NCBI RefSeq assembly: GCF_010548145.1
Contig: NZ_JAAGLN010000004.1
Span: forward strand, 49,527-113,526
Reading direction: 5' to 3'
Source of the DNA: Streptomyces sp. SID10853
GTDB taxonomy: Bacteria; Actinomycetota; Actinomycetes; Streptomycetales; Streptomycetaceae
DNA length: 64,000 nt
The position numbers were made by a program, and so were the translations under genes. Within the stretch, counting starts at the first letter, position 1. Each line of letters begins with the position of its first letter. Positions 53,557 to 61,200 of this stretch are shown one piece after another. The notes below the pieces were generated by a model. That model was not told where the DNA came from, did not search any database, and was given only the letters and a program-made list of their open reading frames with translations.

Positions 53557-54314
53557 GTGCCGTGCGCCGGCGCATCATCATCGTCACCGCCGTCCACGCC
53601 CCGTCGGCCCCGTTCCTGCCCGAGGCGTACAAGTCGCTCTGCGAGCAGGAGCTGCCCGCGGGGTGGGACTGGCACTGGGTGATCCAGGAGGACGGCAAGG
53701 GCACGGACGTCGCTCCGTATGTACCGGCCGACGAGCGGGTGACCTTCCGGCAGGGCCGGGCCGGGGGTCCTGGTACCGCCCGGACCATGGCCCTCGCACA
53801 CGCCGACGGCGCCTACGTCAAAGTCCTGGACGCGGACGACCAGTTGCCCCCGGGCACACTGGCCCGCGACCTGGCCGCCCTGGAGGACAACCCGGACATC
53901 GGCTGGGCGACGTCACGCGTACTCGACCTGCTCCCCGACGGCTCCACGGTCGGCTTCGACGGTGACCCCGCCAACGGGCCGATCGAGCGCGGAGCCGTGC
54001 TCGCCCACTGGAAGGCGAACGGCTACCGGGCGCAGGTCCACCCGGCGACGCTCTTCGTCCGCCGGGACCTGCTGCTCGCCCTCGGCGGCTGGATGGCCCT
54101 GCCCGCCTCGGAGGACACCGGGCTGCTGCTCGCCATGAACGCGGTCAGCCGGGGCTGGTTCTCGGCCGAGGTCGGCCTCAGGTACCGCAAGTGGCCCGGG
54201 CAGGCCACGAGCCAGGAGGCGCACACCAACACGGCCGAGCGCGATACGCGGATGGCGGTCGTGGAAGCCAGGTCGCGCGCGCTGGAGCAGCTCGGGTGGG
54301 GCTACCCGGCCTGA
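53553..54314 (+). CDS. GT2-family glycosyltransferase
   Basis: A 253-residue GT-A enzyme: IIIVTAVHAPSAPFLPEAYK at the start, then the metal-binding AYVKVLDADDQLPPG and SEDTGLLLAMN in the acceptor region. There is no membrane segment. It overlaps the GntR stop; GTG 53562 is a second possible start. The acceptor is unknown. A FkbM-type methyltransferase gene converges on it 18 bp away. Confidence 0.83.
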   Translation: MSAVRRRIIIVTAVHAPSAPFLPEAYKSLCEQELPAGWDWHWVIQEDGKGTDVAPYVPADERVTFRQGRAGGPGTARTMALAHADGAYVKVLDADDQLPPGTLARDLAALEDNPDIGWATSRVLDLLPDGSTVGFDGDPANGPIERGAVLAHWKANGYRAQVHPATLFVRRDLLLALGGWMALPASEDTGLLLAMNAVSRGWFSAEVGLRYRKWPGQATSQEAHTNTAERDTRMAVVEARSRALEQLGWGYPA

Positions 54315-54332
54315 GCGGACGGAGGACAGCCC

Positions 54333-55271
54333 TTACGGCAGCACATCGGCGTCGGCCCGGGAGAAGACGAGGTCGCTCTCGCCGGTGACCGGTCCGCGCC
54401 ACCGCACGGGGGCCGGCGGCGGCCGGCGCCGCGCCGCTGCGTAGCTCTCCGGGGTGTAGTCGTTGGCCAGCCGGTAGACGTGGTAACCGCGTTCCCGCAT
54501 CGTGTCCAGCAGCTCACCGACCGAGTCCCCGAGCTGCGCCATCCGGCTGGGCGTGACCTCCACGGTGATCTCGGCATCGGGCCGCAGCCGGTCCAGGACA
54601 GGGGCCAGGCCCCGCATGACGCTGCCCTCGGCTCCCTCCACATCGACCTTGATCACCCGGGCCGTCGCGATCTCCTCGGGCCGCAGCAGCTCCGCCAGCG
54701 GGAGGGCTTCGATGTCGAAGGTGGACTCCGCGGTCCCGTCGTAGGGGACGATGCTGTTCGCCCCCATGTTGTGCGAGCTGGCGAGGACGAAGGTCAGCTG
54801 CTTGCGGACGTCGGCGACGGCCGTGTTCACGGCACGGACGTTGGTGCACTCATTGAGCCGGACATGCTGCAGCAGCCGCTGGTGGAACGCGGGAGACGCT
54901 TCGACGGCCACCACCCGGCCCCGGTCGCCCACCAGGCGCGAGGCCAGCACGCTGAAGTAACCGATATTGGCCCCGACATCGACGAACGTGTCTCCGGGGC
55001 CGAGCCTGCTGCTCAGCCAGTGGGTCAGGTTCGGCTCCCAGCCCCCGAACAAGTACAGATAGCGCTGGATCAGATCCTGGGTGTCGAGGGCGAACCGGGC
55101 ACCGGACCGGTCCTCGGAGACCCGCCGCCTGGGGTGCTCGCGCAGCCGCGGATTCAGATACCGGCCCGCCAGCCACTCCTTGCCGAGCGCCCCGGGTGCG
55201 TCGCGCAGATACCAGCGGCCGAGGGTGACCAGCGCCTCCGATGCCGTATCCCTCACAGTCGAGTCCCGCAT
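54333..55271 (-). CDS. FkbM-family methyltransferase
   Basis: A 312-residue SAM-dependent methyltransferase. The SAM motif DTFVDVGANIGYFSVLASRL is near residue 94-113, then VVAVEASPAFHQRLL and IKVDVEGAEGSVMRGL. FkbM enzymes O-methylate sugars or polyketides. It may modify the same glycan or metabolite as the converging GT2. It starts at ATG 55271, with an inverted repeat in its upstream region. Confidence 0.87.
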   Translation of the reverse strand: MRDSTVRDTASEALVTLGRWYLRDAPGALGKEWLAGRYLNPRLREHPRRRVSEDRSGARFALDTQDLIQRYLYLFGGWEPNLTHWLSSRLGPGDTFVDVGANIGYFSVLASRLVGDRGRVVAVEASPAFHQRLLQHVRLNECTNVRAVNTAVADVRKQLTFVLASSHNMGANSIVPYDGTAESTFDIEALPLAELLRPEEIATARVIKVDVEGAEGSVMRGLAPVLDRLRPDAEITVEVTPSRMAQLGDSVGELLDTMRERGYHVYRLANDYTPESYAAARRRPPPAPVRWRGPVTGESDLVFSRADADVLP

Positions 55272-55295
55272 CCGATCGCCTCTCCGCAGGGCCAG

Positions 55296-55320
55296 GGTGT
55301 CACGATGTCAGGGTGACACC
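55296..55320. promoter_or_regulatory. Inverted repeat upstream of the FkbM gene
   Basis: GGTGTCAC (55296-55303) and GTGACACC (55313-55320) flank 9 bp, ending 25 bp before the start codon. It is a plausible operator. Confidence 0.4.
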
Positions 55321-55328
55321 TGAACCGT

Positions 55329-55358
55329 AGCGTTGAGGGACCGCCCGCCCTCAACGCT
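55329..55358 (-). terminator. Hairpin terminator of the amidohydrolase gene
   Basis: AGCGTTGAGGG and CCCTCAACGCT form an 11-bp perfect stem with an 8-base loop, 20 bp after the amidohydrolase stop (minus strand). Confidence 0.7.
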
Positions 55359-55378
55359 CCGGCGCGGCCGGGCCGCGA

Positions 55379-56617
55379 TCAGCCGGTGGTGGTCGTCCTC
55401 AGGTCCCGGTCGAACGGCAGGTCCAGCATGCGGATCGCGTTGCCCCGCACCAGCTTGTACGTGACCTCGTCCGAGAGCCCGGCCATGTGGTCGGTCGCCA
55501 CCTCCTTGGTGTTCGGCCAGGTCGAGTCGACGTGCGGATAGTCGGTCTCGAACGTCGCGTTGTTCACGCCCACCGTCTCGATGGAATCGACACCGTGCTT
55601 GTCGCGGAAGAAGCAGCAGTAGATCTGCCGGTAGTAGTACGTCGACGGCGGCTCGGGGATCAGGTCCTTGACCCCGCCCCACGCCCGGTGCTCCTCCCAG
55701 ACGTCGTCGGCGCGTTCCAGGGCGTACGGCACCCAGCCCATCTGGCCCTCGCTGTAGGCCAGTTTGAGCCGGGGGAACTTCACCAGCACCCCGGAGAAGA
55801 GGAAGTCCATCATCGACGCCATCGCGTTGTTGAAGGAGAGCGACGCCTGCACGGCGGGCGGGGCGTCCGGGGACGCGGCGGGCATCTGCGACGACGACCC
55901 GATGTGCATGTTCACCACCGTGCCCGTCTCCTCGCAGGCGGCGAAGAACGGATCCCAGTACCCGGAGTGGATCGACGGCAGCCCCAGATGGGTCGGGATC
56001 TCGCTGAACGTCACAGCCCGGACCCCGCGCGCCGCGTTCCGCTTGATCTCGGCGACCGCCAGGTCGACGTCCCACAGCGGGATCAGGCAGAGCGGGATGA
56101 GCCGGCCACCGCTGTCACCGCACCACTCCTCGACCATCCAGTCGTTGTACGCCCGGACGCAGGCCAGGCCCACTTCCTTGTCCTTGGCCTCGGCGAAGGT
56201 CTGCCCGCAGAACCGCGGGAACGTCGGGAAGCAGAGCGACGCCTCGACATGGTTGAGGTCCATGTCCTTGAGCCGCTCGGCCGGATCCCAGCAGCCGCGC
56301 CGCATCTGCTCGCGGGTGATGCCGTCCAGGGTCATCTCGTCCCGCGAGAAGCCCACGGCAGCGATGATCCGCTTGTACGGGAAGATCTCCCCCTCGTACC
56401 GCCACCAGTCGGTGATCTGCCCTTCCGGATCGGTGGTGAACCGGTACTTCCCGCCGACGTACGCGAGTTCCCCGATCCCGGCGGTGAAGGGCTTGGGCCC
56501 CAAGTCCCGGTACTTGCTGGGCAACCACGTCTCGAAGAGGTGCGCAGGCTCGATCACGTGATCGTCCACGCTGATGATCCTGGGCAGTTCGGTGGCACCG
56601 TTCTGACTGCTAATCAT
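55379..56617 (-). CDS. Amidohydrolase-2 family metal-dependent hydrolase
   Basis: A 412-residue TIM-barrel enzyme. The first metal motif is VDDHVIEP (17-24). A later His (VVNMHIGSSSQ) and FETDYPHVDSTWP near the C-terminus complete the ACMSD/amidohydrolase-2 pattern. Such enzymes decarboxylate or hydrolyse aromatic or ring compounds; in actinobacteria many occur in lipid or sterol catabolic regulons. It is divergent from the DoxX-like gene, and both promoters carry a CTGACG-type site. Confidence 0.85.
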   Translation of the reverse strand: MISSQNGATELPRIISVDDHVIEPAHLFETWLPSKYRDLGPKPFTAGIGELAYVGGKYRFTTDPEGQITDWWRYEGEIFPYKRIIAAVGFSRDEMTLDGITREQMRRGCWDPAERLKDMDLNHVEASLCFPTFPRFCGQTFAEAKDKEVGLACVRAYNDWMVEEWCGDSGGRLIPLCLIPLWDVDLAVAEIKRNAARGVRAVTFSEIPTHLGLPSIHSGYWDPFFAACEETGTVVNMHIGSSSQMPAASPDAPPAVQASLSFNNAMASMMDFLFSGVLVKFPRLKLAYSEGQMGWVPYALERADDVWEEHRAWGGVKDLIPEPPSTYYYRQIYCCFFRDKHGVDSIETVGVNNATFETDYPHVDSTWPNTKEVATDHMAGLSDEVTYKLVRGNAIRMLDLPFDRDLRTTTTG

Positions 56618-56657
56618 TCGCTTCCCCTCAGCTACCTGCCGGTTTGTCGAACCTGAG

Positions 56658-56672
56658 CTGACGATCCGTCAG
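56658..56672. promoter_or_regulatory. CTGACGATCCGTCAG operator near the amidohydrolase start
   Basis: A 15-bp palindrome 40 bp upstream of the amidohydrolase ATG. A close copy lies 97 bp away before the DoxX-like gene. TetR-type binding is likely, by a regulator not encoded next to it. Confidence 0.6.
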
Positions 56673-56754
56673 TTTAAGGGTACGGACGCACTCCGGTACC
56701 GACAAGCGGTAGCACCGAACTCACCCCTTGCGCGATCGCTCACCTTCCGCTGAA

Positions 56755-56769
56755 CTGACGACCCATCAG
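56755..56769. promoter_or_regulatory. CTGACGACCCATCAG operator before the DoxX-like gene
   Basis: It matches the site at 56658-56672 in 13 of 15 positions and lies 26 bp upstream of the DoxX-like start. The shared site predicts co-regulation of the two divergent genes. Confidence 0.6.
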
Positions 56770-56795
56770 GTTATGTCGACCGGCAGGAGCGCCTC

Positions 56796-57248
56796 ATGCA
56801 GACGATGTGGCTCAGCGGGGCCGAATGGATCGCCGTACTGCGGATCGGGCTCGGGCTGTGGTGGCTGGAGAGCTGGCGCCACAAGGACAAGAAGACCTGG
56901 TTCGGCGGGGGCGGCGTCACCTGGGCGGCCGGCATAGCCGCGAAGCACCGCTGGACGTTCGTACGGAGCGGCTTCGAGCGCACCGTGAAACCGAACCCCC
57001 GCCTGATGGCGTACGTGGTCGCCTACGCGGAACTGGCACTCGGCCTCGGCCTGATCCTCGGCTTCCTGACACCGATCGCCCTCGTGGCCGGCCTGCTGCT
57101 GAACCTGATCTACCTGGTCCTGATGATCCACGACTGGGCCGAGCAGGGACAGAACCTGATGATGATGCTGATCTCAGCCGTGGGACTGTTCGCCATGTGC
57201 TGGCAGAGCTGGTCGGTGGACGGCGCCCTGGGGCTGTTTCTGCGGTAG
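56796..57248 (+). CDS. DoxX-like membrane protein
   Basis: A 150-residue protein with about four helices: EWIAVLRIGLGLWWLESWRH, LALGLGLILGFLTPIALVAG and a C-terminal pair ending in GLFLR. It fits the DoxX/DoxD-like family, proteins linked to redox or quinone biology at the membrane. It is divergent from the amidohydrolase and shares an operator-like site with it. Confidence 0.78.
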   Translation: MQTMWLSGAEWIAVLRIGLGLWWLESWRHKDKKTWFGGGGVTWAAGIAAKHRWTFVRSGFERTVKPNPRLMAYVVAYAELALGLGLILGFLTPIALVAGLLLNLIYLVLMIHDWAEQGQNLMMMLISAVGLFAMCWQSWSVDGALGLFLR

Positions 57249-57256
57249 CCGACGCA

Positions 57257-57278
57257 GCCCGGCAGGAGAGCGCCGGGC
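57257..57278. terminator. Hairpin between convergent DoxX-like and Dabb genes
   Basis: GCCCGGC and GCCGGGC pair across 8 bases, 8 bp after the DoxX-like stop. Confidence 0.5.
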
Positions 57279-57353
57279 CACCCCCCGGCGGGCCGTCCCC
57301 CGGTGGACATCCGTCCGGGAGCGCCGGGGAGCGAGCGGGCGCCGGGCGTGGCG

Positions 57354-57767
57354 CTACGCGTGGCCGCCCGGGGCGCTGCTGCCGGTGTACGAGGGCAGAT
57401 CGGCCACCAGCCGGGTGAGGGCGGGGTCGCCCGCGTAGCGGCGCGCGTGGAGATCGGCGATCTTCTCGGCGATCTCGGGGTCGTCGCTGTCGGTGGTGTC
57501 GTAGGAGACGAACGTTTCGAGCAGGGGCAGGCCGATCCGGTCGGTGTGCGCGTGCGAGGGCGCCATCAGGTACTCCCCGTACCCGTCGAGGTCCTCGATG
57601 ACGAAGACGGCGCCGTACTCGAACGCGCCGCCGACATCCCGGCCGACGACGTACCGCACGACCGAGTCGATCGACTCGCCCTGGTTCCGCAGGGCGGCCA
57701 GGGCCTCCTCGCGCTGTTCGGCGCCGACTGTCTCCTTGAAGGCGAAACGATTGTGGTGGTAGATCAT
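57354..57767 (-). CDS. Dabb-type (stress-responsive A/B barrel) protein
   Basis: A 137-residue protein. MIYHHNRFAFKETVGAEQRE and ESIDSVVRYVVGRDVGGAFE match the Dabb ferredoxin-like fold, with the conserved early His. The ATG at 57767 has AGGAG 8 bp upstream. Dabb proteins serve as small cyclases, decarboxylases or stress proteins. It follows a TetR gene by 26 bp on the same strand and is probably its target. Confidence 0.8.
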   Translation of the reverse strand: MIYHHNRFAFKETVGAEQREEALAALRNQGESIDSVVRYVVGRDVGGAFEYGAVFVIEDLDGYGEYLMAPSHAHTDRIGLPLLETFVSYDTTDSDDPEIAEKIADLHARRYAGDPALTRLVADLPSYTGSSAPGGHA

Positions 57768-57793
57768 TTCTGGCTCCTGATGGGTCATCACAT

Positions 57794-58399
57794 TCATGGC
57801 TGCGCGGGCGGGTCGGCCCAGAAGCGGAGAAAGGCCGACACCGCCTGGTCGGCCAGGTGCAGGGCGCGGTCGAATCCGACGTCCTCGATCGCACCGATAC
57901 CGGCCAGGCCGTGCAGCGAGCCCCACAGCAGGTCGCAGGCGTCCTCGATACCGGCGGGTCCGACTTCCGCTCCGGCACCGGCCGCCCACCCGCGGATGAT
58001 CTCCTGTGTGAACACGAGCACGTCGGTGGCGGCCGCCCGGCGGGTGGAGGCGTCGACGTCCGTGCCGGGCCCGCCCGACATGAGCTGGTAGAGCCCCGGC
58101 CGCGACCGGGCGAACTCCAGGTACGCGGCGGCCGCCACATGCGGCCCACGCGACGGCGGTTCACCGGCCACCGCGGCCCGCATCCGCTCCAGCAGGTCGG
58201 CGTTGACCCGCTCCAGCAGCTTCCGCAGGACGGCGTCCTTGCCCGGGAAGTGCTGGTAGATCACTGGCGCGCTGTAGCCGATCTCGGCGGCGATCCGCCG
58301 GATCGTGACGGCCTGCCAGCCCTCCCCTTCCGCCATCCGTTCCGCGGTGTCCAGGATTTCGGCGAAGGTCCGCCGGCGTACCTCTTCCCGCTTTCCCAC
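57794..58399 (-). CDS. TetR-family regulator upstream of the Dabb gene
   Basis: A 201-residue regulator with GTG start. The helix-turn-helix is TIRRIAAEIGYSAPVIYQHF (about 32-51). The C-terminal domain is of the type with SRPGLYQLMSGG. It heads a two-gene unit with the Dabb gene, and a palindrome sits just before it, so autoregulation is likely. Confidence 0.88.
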   Translation of the reverse strand: MGKREEVRRRTFAEILDTAERMAEGEGWQAVTIRRIAAEIGYSAPVIYQHFPGKDAVLRKLLERVNADLLERMRAAVAGEPPSRGPHVAAAAYLEFARSRPGLYQLMSGGPGTDVDASTRRAAATDVLVFTQEIIRGWAAGAGAEVGPAGIEDACDLLWGSLHGLAGIGAIEDVGFDRALHLADQAVSAFLRFWADPPAQP

Positions 58400-58413
58400 C
58401 CGAACTCCTTACA

Positions 58414-58432
58414 GCGTTAGGACTTCTAACGC
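58414..58432. promoter_or_regulatory. Palindromic operator of the tetR-Dabb unit
   Basis: GCGTTAG and CTAACGC flank 5 bp, 15 bp before the GTG start. A third half-site (CGTTAG) follows at 58433-58438. Confidence 0.65.
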
Positions 58433-58502
58433 CGTTAGTATTTTGCGGGGCGGCGGATCTGTCAAGCGCTCGCCCGGGCCTGAGGCGGGGGCCCCGTCCG
58501 CG

Positions 58503-58955
58503 TCAGCGGGAACCCGCCCCCGCCCCCTCCATCTCCACTTCGGCGAACACGGTCTTGCCCGGCCCCAGTCGCTCTCGTACGCCCCACCGCGCCGCCACTG
58601 CCTCGACGAGGAGCAGTCCGCGCCCGCCGTCCGCGTCACCCGGAGGACAGAGGCGGACCGGCAGTCCGGGATGCGTGTCAGAGATCTCGATCCGGATCAC
58701 TCCCGTACCGGCGTCGTACCTGAGCCGGAGCGCGAAGTCCCGGCCGGGGACACGGCCGTGCAGCACCGCGTTGGCCGCCAGCTCCGCGACGAGCAGGGCC
58801 ACCGAATCCGACGCCGCACTGCCGTACGGGACACCCCAGGCGTCCAGCTGATGGGCGGCGAGACGCCGGGCCAGCCGGGCGCCACGCCGGGTGGCGGAGA
58901 AGCGCTGGGCGAACGTGCGGACAGGGGAGGGCACTTGGGCCGCAGGGAGGGTCAT
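58503..58955 (-). CDS. RsbW-like ATP-binding protein
   Basis: A 150-residue GHKL domain: LLVAELAANAVLHG (N box), IRIEISDTHPGLP (G1) and GGRGLLLVEAVAARWG (G2). It is of the Streptomyces anti-sigma/serine-kinase type and has no sigma or anti-anti-sigma partner beside it. It is divergent from an XRE/DUF397 pair, a very common Streptomyces arrangement. Confidence 0.85.
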   Translation of the reverse strand: MTLPAAQVPSPVRTFAQRFSATRRGARLARRLAAHQLDAWGVPYGSAASDSVALLVAELAANAVLHGRVPGRDFALRLRYDAGTGVIRIEISDTHPGLPVRLCPPGDADGGRGLLLVEAVAARWGVRERLGPGKTVFAEVEMEGAGAGSR

Positions 58956-59113
58956 GGGTCCCAGAGTTGCCAGATCACAGCGGCACCCGACAGGCCCGGC
59001 ACCCGTACAACCGGATCTGTATGGGTGGGCGCCCTGGACTGGGCGGGTCACTGCGCGTAACGATGCCCCTGCGAAGCGCGTTCCCGGAGTACGGGACCGA
59101 AAGGCGGACGGCG

Positions 59114-59959
59114 ATGGCGGCGGACAGCAGCGGCGGCACGAACAGCGAACCCGAGATGTCGGACAGTCTCAAGACCTTCGGTGTGGTGCTGAAGGCCCTG
59201 CGGGAGGAAGCACGCCTCACACAGGAGGAGTTCGGGCCACGTGTGGGGTACTCGGCGCACTATGTCGCCAAGATCGAGCAGGGCAAACGCTTCCCGCCGG
59301 GCGTGCTGATCGAGCGGAGCGAGGCGGCGCTCGGGCCTCTCGCGGGGCGCGTGCTGGCGGCCGCCGCGCGGAGCCTCACGCGCCGGGCGGGGCTGGCCTC
59401 GTGGTTCCTGAAGTGGGCGGGGGTCGAGCAGGACGCGATCTCGCTGTACACATACGAGACCCGCAGCATTCCCGGGTTGCTGCAGCCGGAGACATACATT
59501 CGCGCCATCTATGACCGGCGGCTTCCGCCCGTTACGGAAGAACAGCTTGAGCGCCAGGTGGCCGCACGGCTCGACCGGCAGCGAATCTTCACCGAGAGGC
59601 CGGAGACCGCCTTCAGCTTCGTCCTCGAACAAGCGCTTCTGGAACGCCGGATGGGAGGGGACAGCGTTACCGCCGATGTCATCGACCATCTCTTGCACAT
59701 GGGGACCTGGCGCAACGTGGAGATCCAGATGATGCCGCTCCGTCAGGAAGACCACGTGGGCGTCGACGGTCACATGTATCTGGCAGAGACGGCGGACCAC
59801 CGGTGGATCGGATACACGGAAGGACAGCGATCCAGCAATCTGATCTCGGCTCCGAAGGATGTGAGCGTGCTGCTCCAGCGCTATGGGAAGCTGCGTGCTC
59901 AGGCGCATGATTGCCGGGCCACGGTGGACCTGCTGAAACGAATGCGAGGAGCGCTATGA
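59114..59959 (+). CDS. XRE-family regulator with DUF5753 domain
   Basis: A 281-residue protein. The XRE helix-turn-helix is at about 20-70 (LREEARLTQEEFGPRVGYSA, then VAKIEQGKRFPP). A C-terminal DUF5753 domain follows (TYETRSIPGLLQPETYIRAI and WIGYTEGQRSSNLI). Such regulators act in pairs with DUF397 proteins. Its stop overlaps the DUF397 start (ATGA). The ATG at 59114 is chosen; the frame is open further upstream. Confidence 0.88.
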   Translation: MAADSSGGTNSEPEMSDSLKTFGVVLKALREEARLTQEEFGPRVGYSAHYVAKIEQGKRFPPGVLIERSEAALGPLAGRVLAAAARSLTRRAGLASWFLKWAGVEQDAISLYTYETRSIPGLLQPETYIRAIYDRRLPPVTEEQLERQVAARLDRQRIFTERPETAFSFVLEQALLERRMGGDSVTADVIDHLLHMGTWRNVEIQMMPLRQEDHVGVDGHMYLAETADHRWIGYTEGQRSSNLISAPKDVSVLLQRYGKLRAQAHDCRATVDLLKRMRGAL

Positions 59960-60147
59960 GCGGCGTGAGGCTGGACTGGTTCAGGAGCAGTTACAGCGGC
60001 AGCGAGGGCGACAACTGCGTCGAGGTCGCCATCCTCCCCGACGCGATCCGCGTCCGTGACTCCAAGGACATCCGGCGCCCCGCGCTCACCCTCTCCCCCG
60101 CCGCCTGGGCGGCCTTCGCCGCCGGAGCGGGTGCCGGCCAGGGCTGA
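59956..60147 (+). CDS. DUF397 protein, partner of the XRE regulator
   Basis: A 63-residue protein with the family signature: WFRSSYSGSEGDNCVEVAIL, then IRVRDSKD and SPAAWAAFA. DUF397 proteins counteract or assist the adjacent XRE regulator (BldB- and antitoxin-like behaviour is known for some pairs). It is coupled to the regulator by a 4-bp overlap. Confidence 0.9.
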   Translation: MSGVRLDWFRSSYSGSEGDNCVEVAILPDAIRVRDSKDIRRPALTLSPAAWAAFAAGAGAGQG

Positions 60148-60174
60148 CGGGGGCGGGCGGAGCGGTCCGGGACG

Positions 60175-61128
60175 TCAGAGCGTCAGGAGCCGCTGGACGA
60201 GGTGGGCGGCCGAGTCCGGGCCCGCTTCGAGCACGACCCGGCAGTGGGCGCCTTCCTGCGGCGGGTAGTCGAGGAACTGGCCGCGCAGATCGCAGACGGT
60301 CTGGCCGCGGCCGGGACCCTGGGTCGCGTCGACCACCACATCGACGTTCGGCGCCAGCGTGGGCACCACGCCTCCGACGGCGATGGCCGCGGCCAGCGGG
60401 TCGTGCACCGCGCAGCAGCGGCGGCCGAAGGTCTCCAGGTAGAAGTCGTAGTAGAGGTCCATCATCTCGCCCAGTGCGGTGGGCAGCGGGCGGCCCGAGT
60501 CCAGCAGGCGCTGACGGTCCTCCTCCTCCAGGGTGTGGGCGAGGGTGACGTCCAGCGGGACGAGCGTGATGTCCCACGGCGCGGCCATGACCTCGGCGGC
60601 GGCCTCGGGGTCGTTGTGGATGTTCGCCTCGGCGACCGGGGTGACGTTCCCGCTCTGGTGGGCGGCGCCGCCCATGATGGTGATGTCCGCGACCAGCGAG
60701 GTGAGTTCGGGCTCACGGCGCAGGGCCTCGGCCACATTGGTGAGCGGGCCGGTGGTGAGCAGCCGCAGCGTGCCCCGGTGGGCACGGGCCAGCTCGATGA
60801 TCATGTCGGCGGCGTCCTGTGCGACGGCCGACTGGGCCGAGTCGGGCACCGTGATGTCACCGATGCCGTTGTGGCCGTGGATGTGCGGCACGGAGCCCGC
60901 GTACGTACCGGCCTGGGGGTCGGCCGCACCGACGGCGACAGGGATGGTCGCGCGGCCCGCGAGCTGGGTGAGCGCCAGGGTGTTGCGGGCCGCCTGCGCG
61001 GAGTTGACGTTGCCGCTGACGGTGCCGATGCCGACTATCTCTATCTCCGGGGAGGCCAGCAGATAGGCGAGCGCCATCGAGTCGTCGATGCCGGTGTCGC
61101 AGTCGAAGTAGAGCGGCTGGGGCGTCAT
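60175..61128 (-). CDS. Nucleoside hydrolase (inosine-uridine preferring type)
   Basis: A 317-residue enzyme. The calcium-binding DCDTGIDDSMAL is at residues 9-20. Further motifs are LLTTGPLTNVAEAL, ITIMGGAA and AEANIHNDPEAA, then CAVHDPLAAA. It splits the N-glycosidic bond of nucleosides to base and ribose. It is 72 bp downstream of a MFS transporter gene on the same strand, a likely nucleoside importer, suggesting a salvage unit under the divergent GntR regulator. Confidence 0.92.
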   Translation of the reverse strand: MTPQPLYFDCDTGIDDSMALAYLLASPEIEIVGIGTVSGNVNSAQAARNTLALTQLAGRATIPVAVGAADPQAGTYAGSVPHIHGHNGIGDITVPDSAQSAVAQDAADMIIELARAHRGTLRLLTTGPLTNVAEALRREPELTSLVADITIMGGAAHQSGNVTPVAEANIHNDPEAAAEVMAAPWDITLVPLDVTLAHTLEEEDRQRLLDSGRPLPTALGEMMDLYYDFYLETFGRRCCAVHDPLAAAIAVGGVVPTLAPNVDVVVDATQGPGRGQTVCDLRGQFLDYPPQEGAHCRVVLEAGPDSAAHLVQRLLTL

Positions 61129-61200
61129 GGGGGGGCTCCTTGGGGTTCGGGGCGTGTGAAGGCCCGGGAGGGGGTGGGCGGTTGTGGTGCGTACAGGCTG

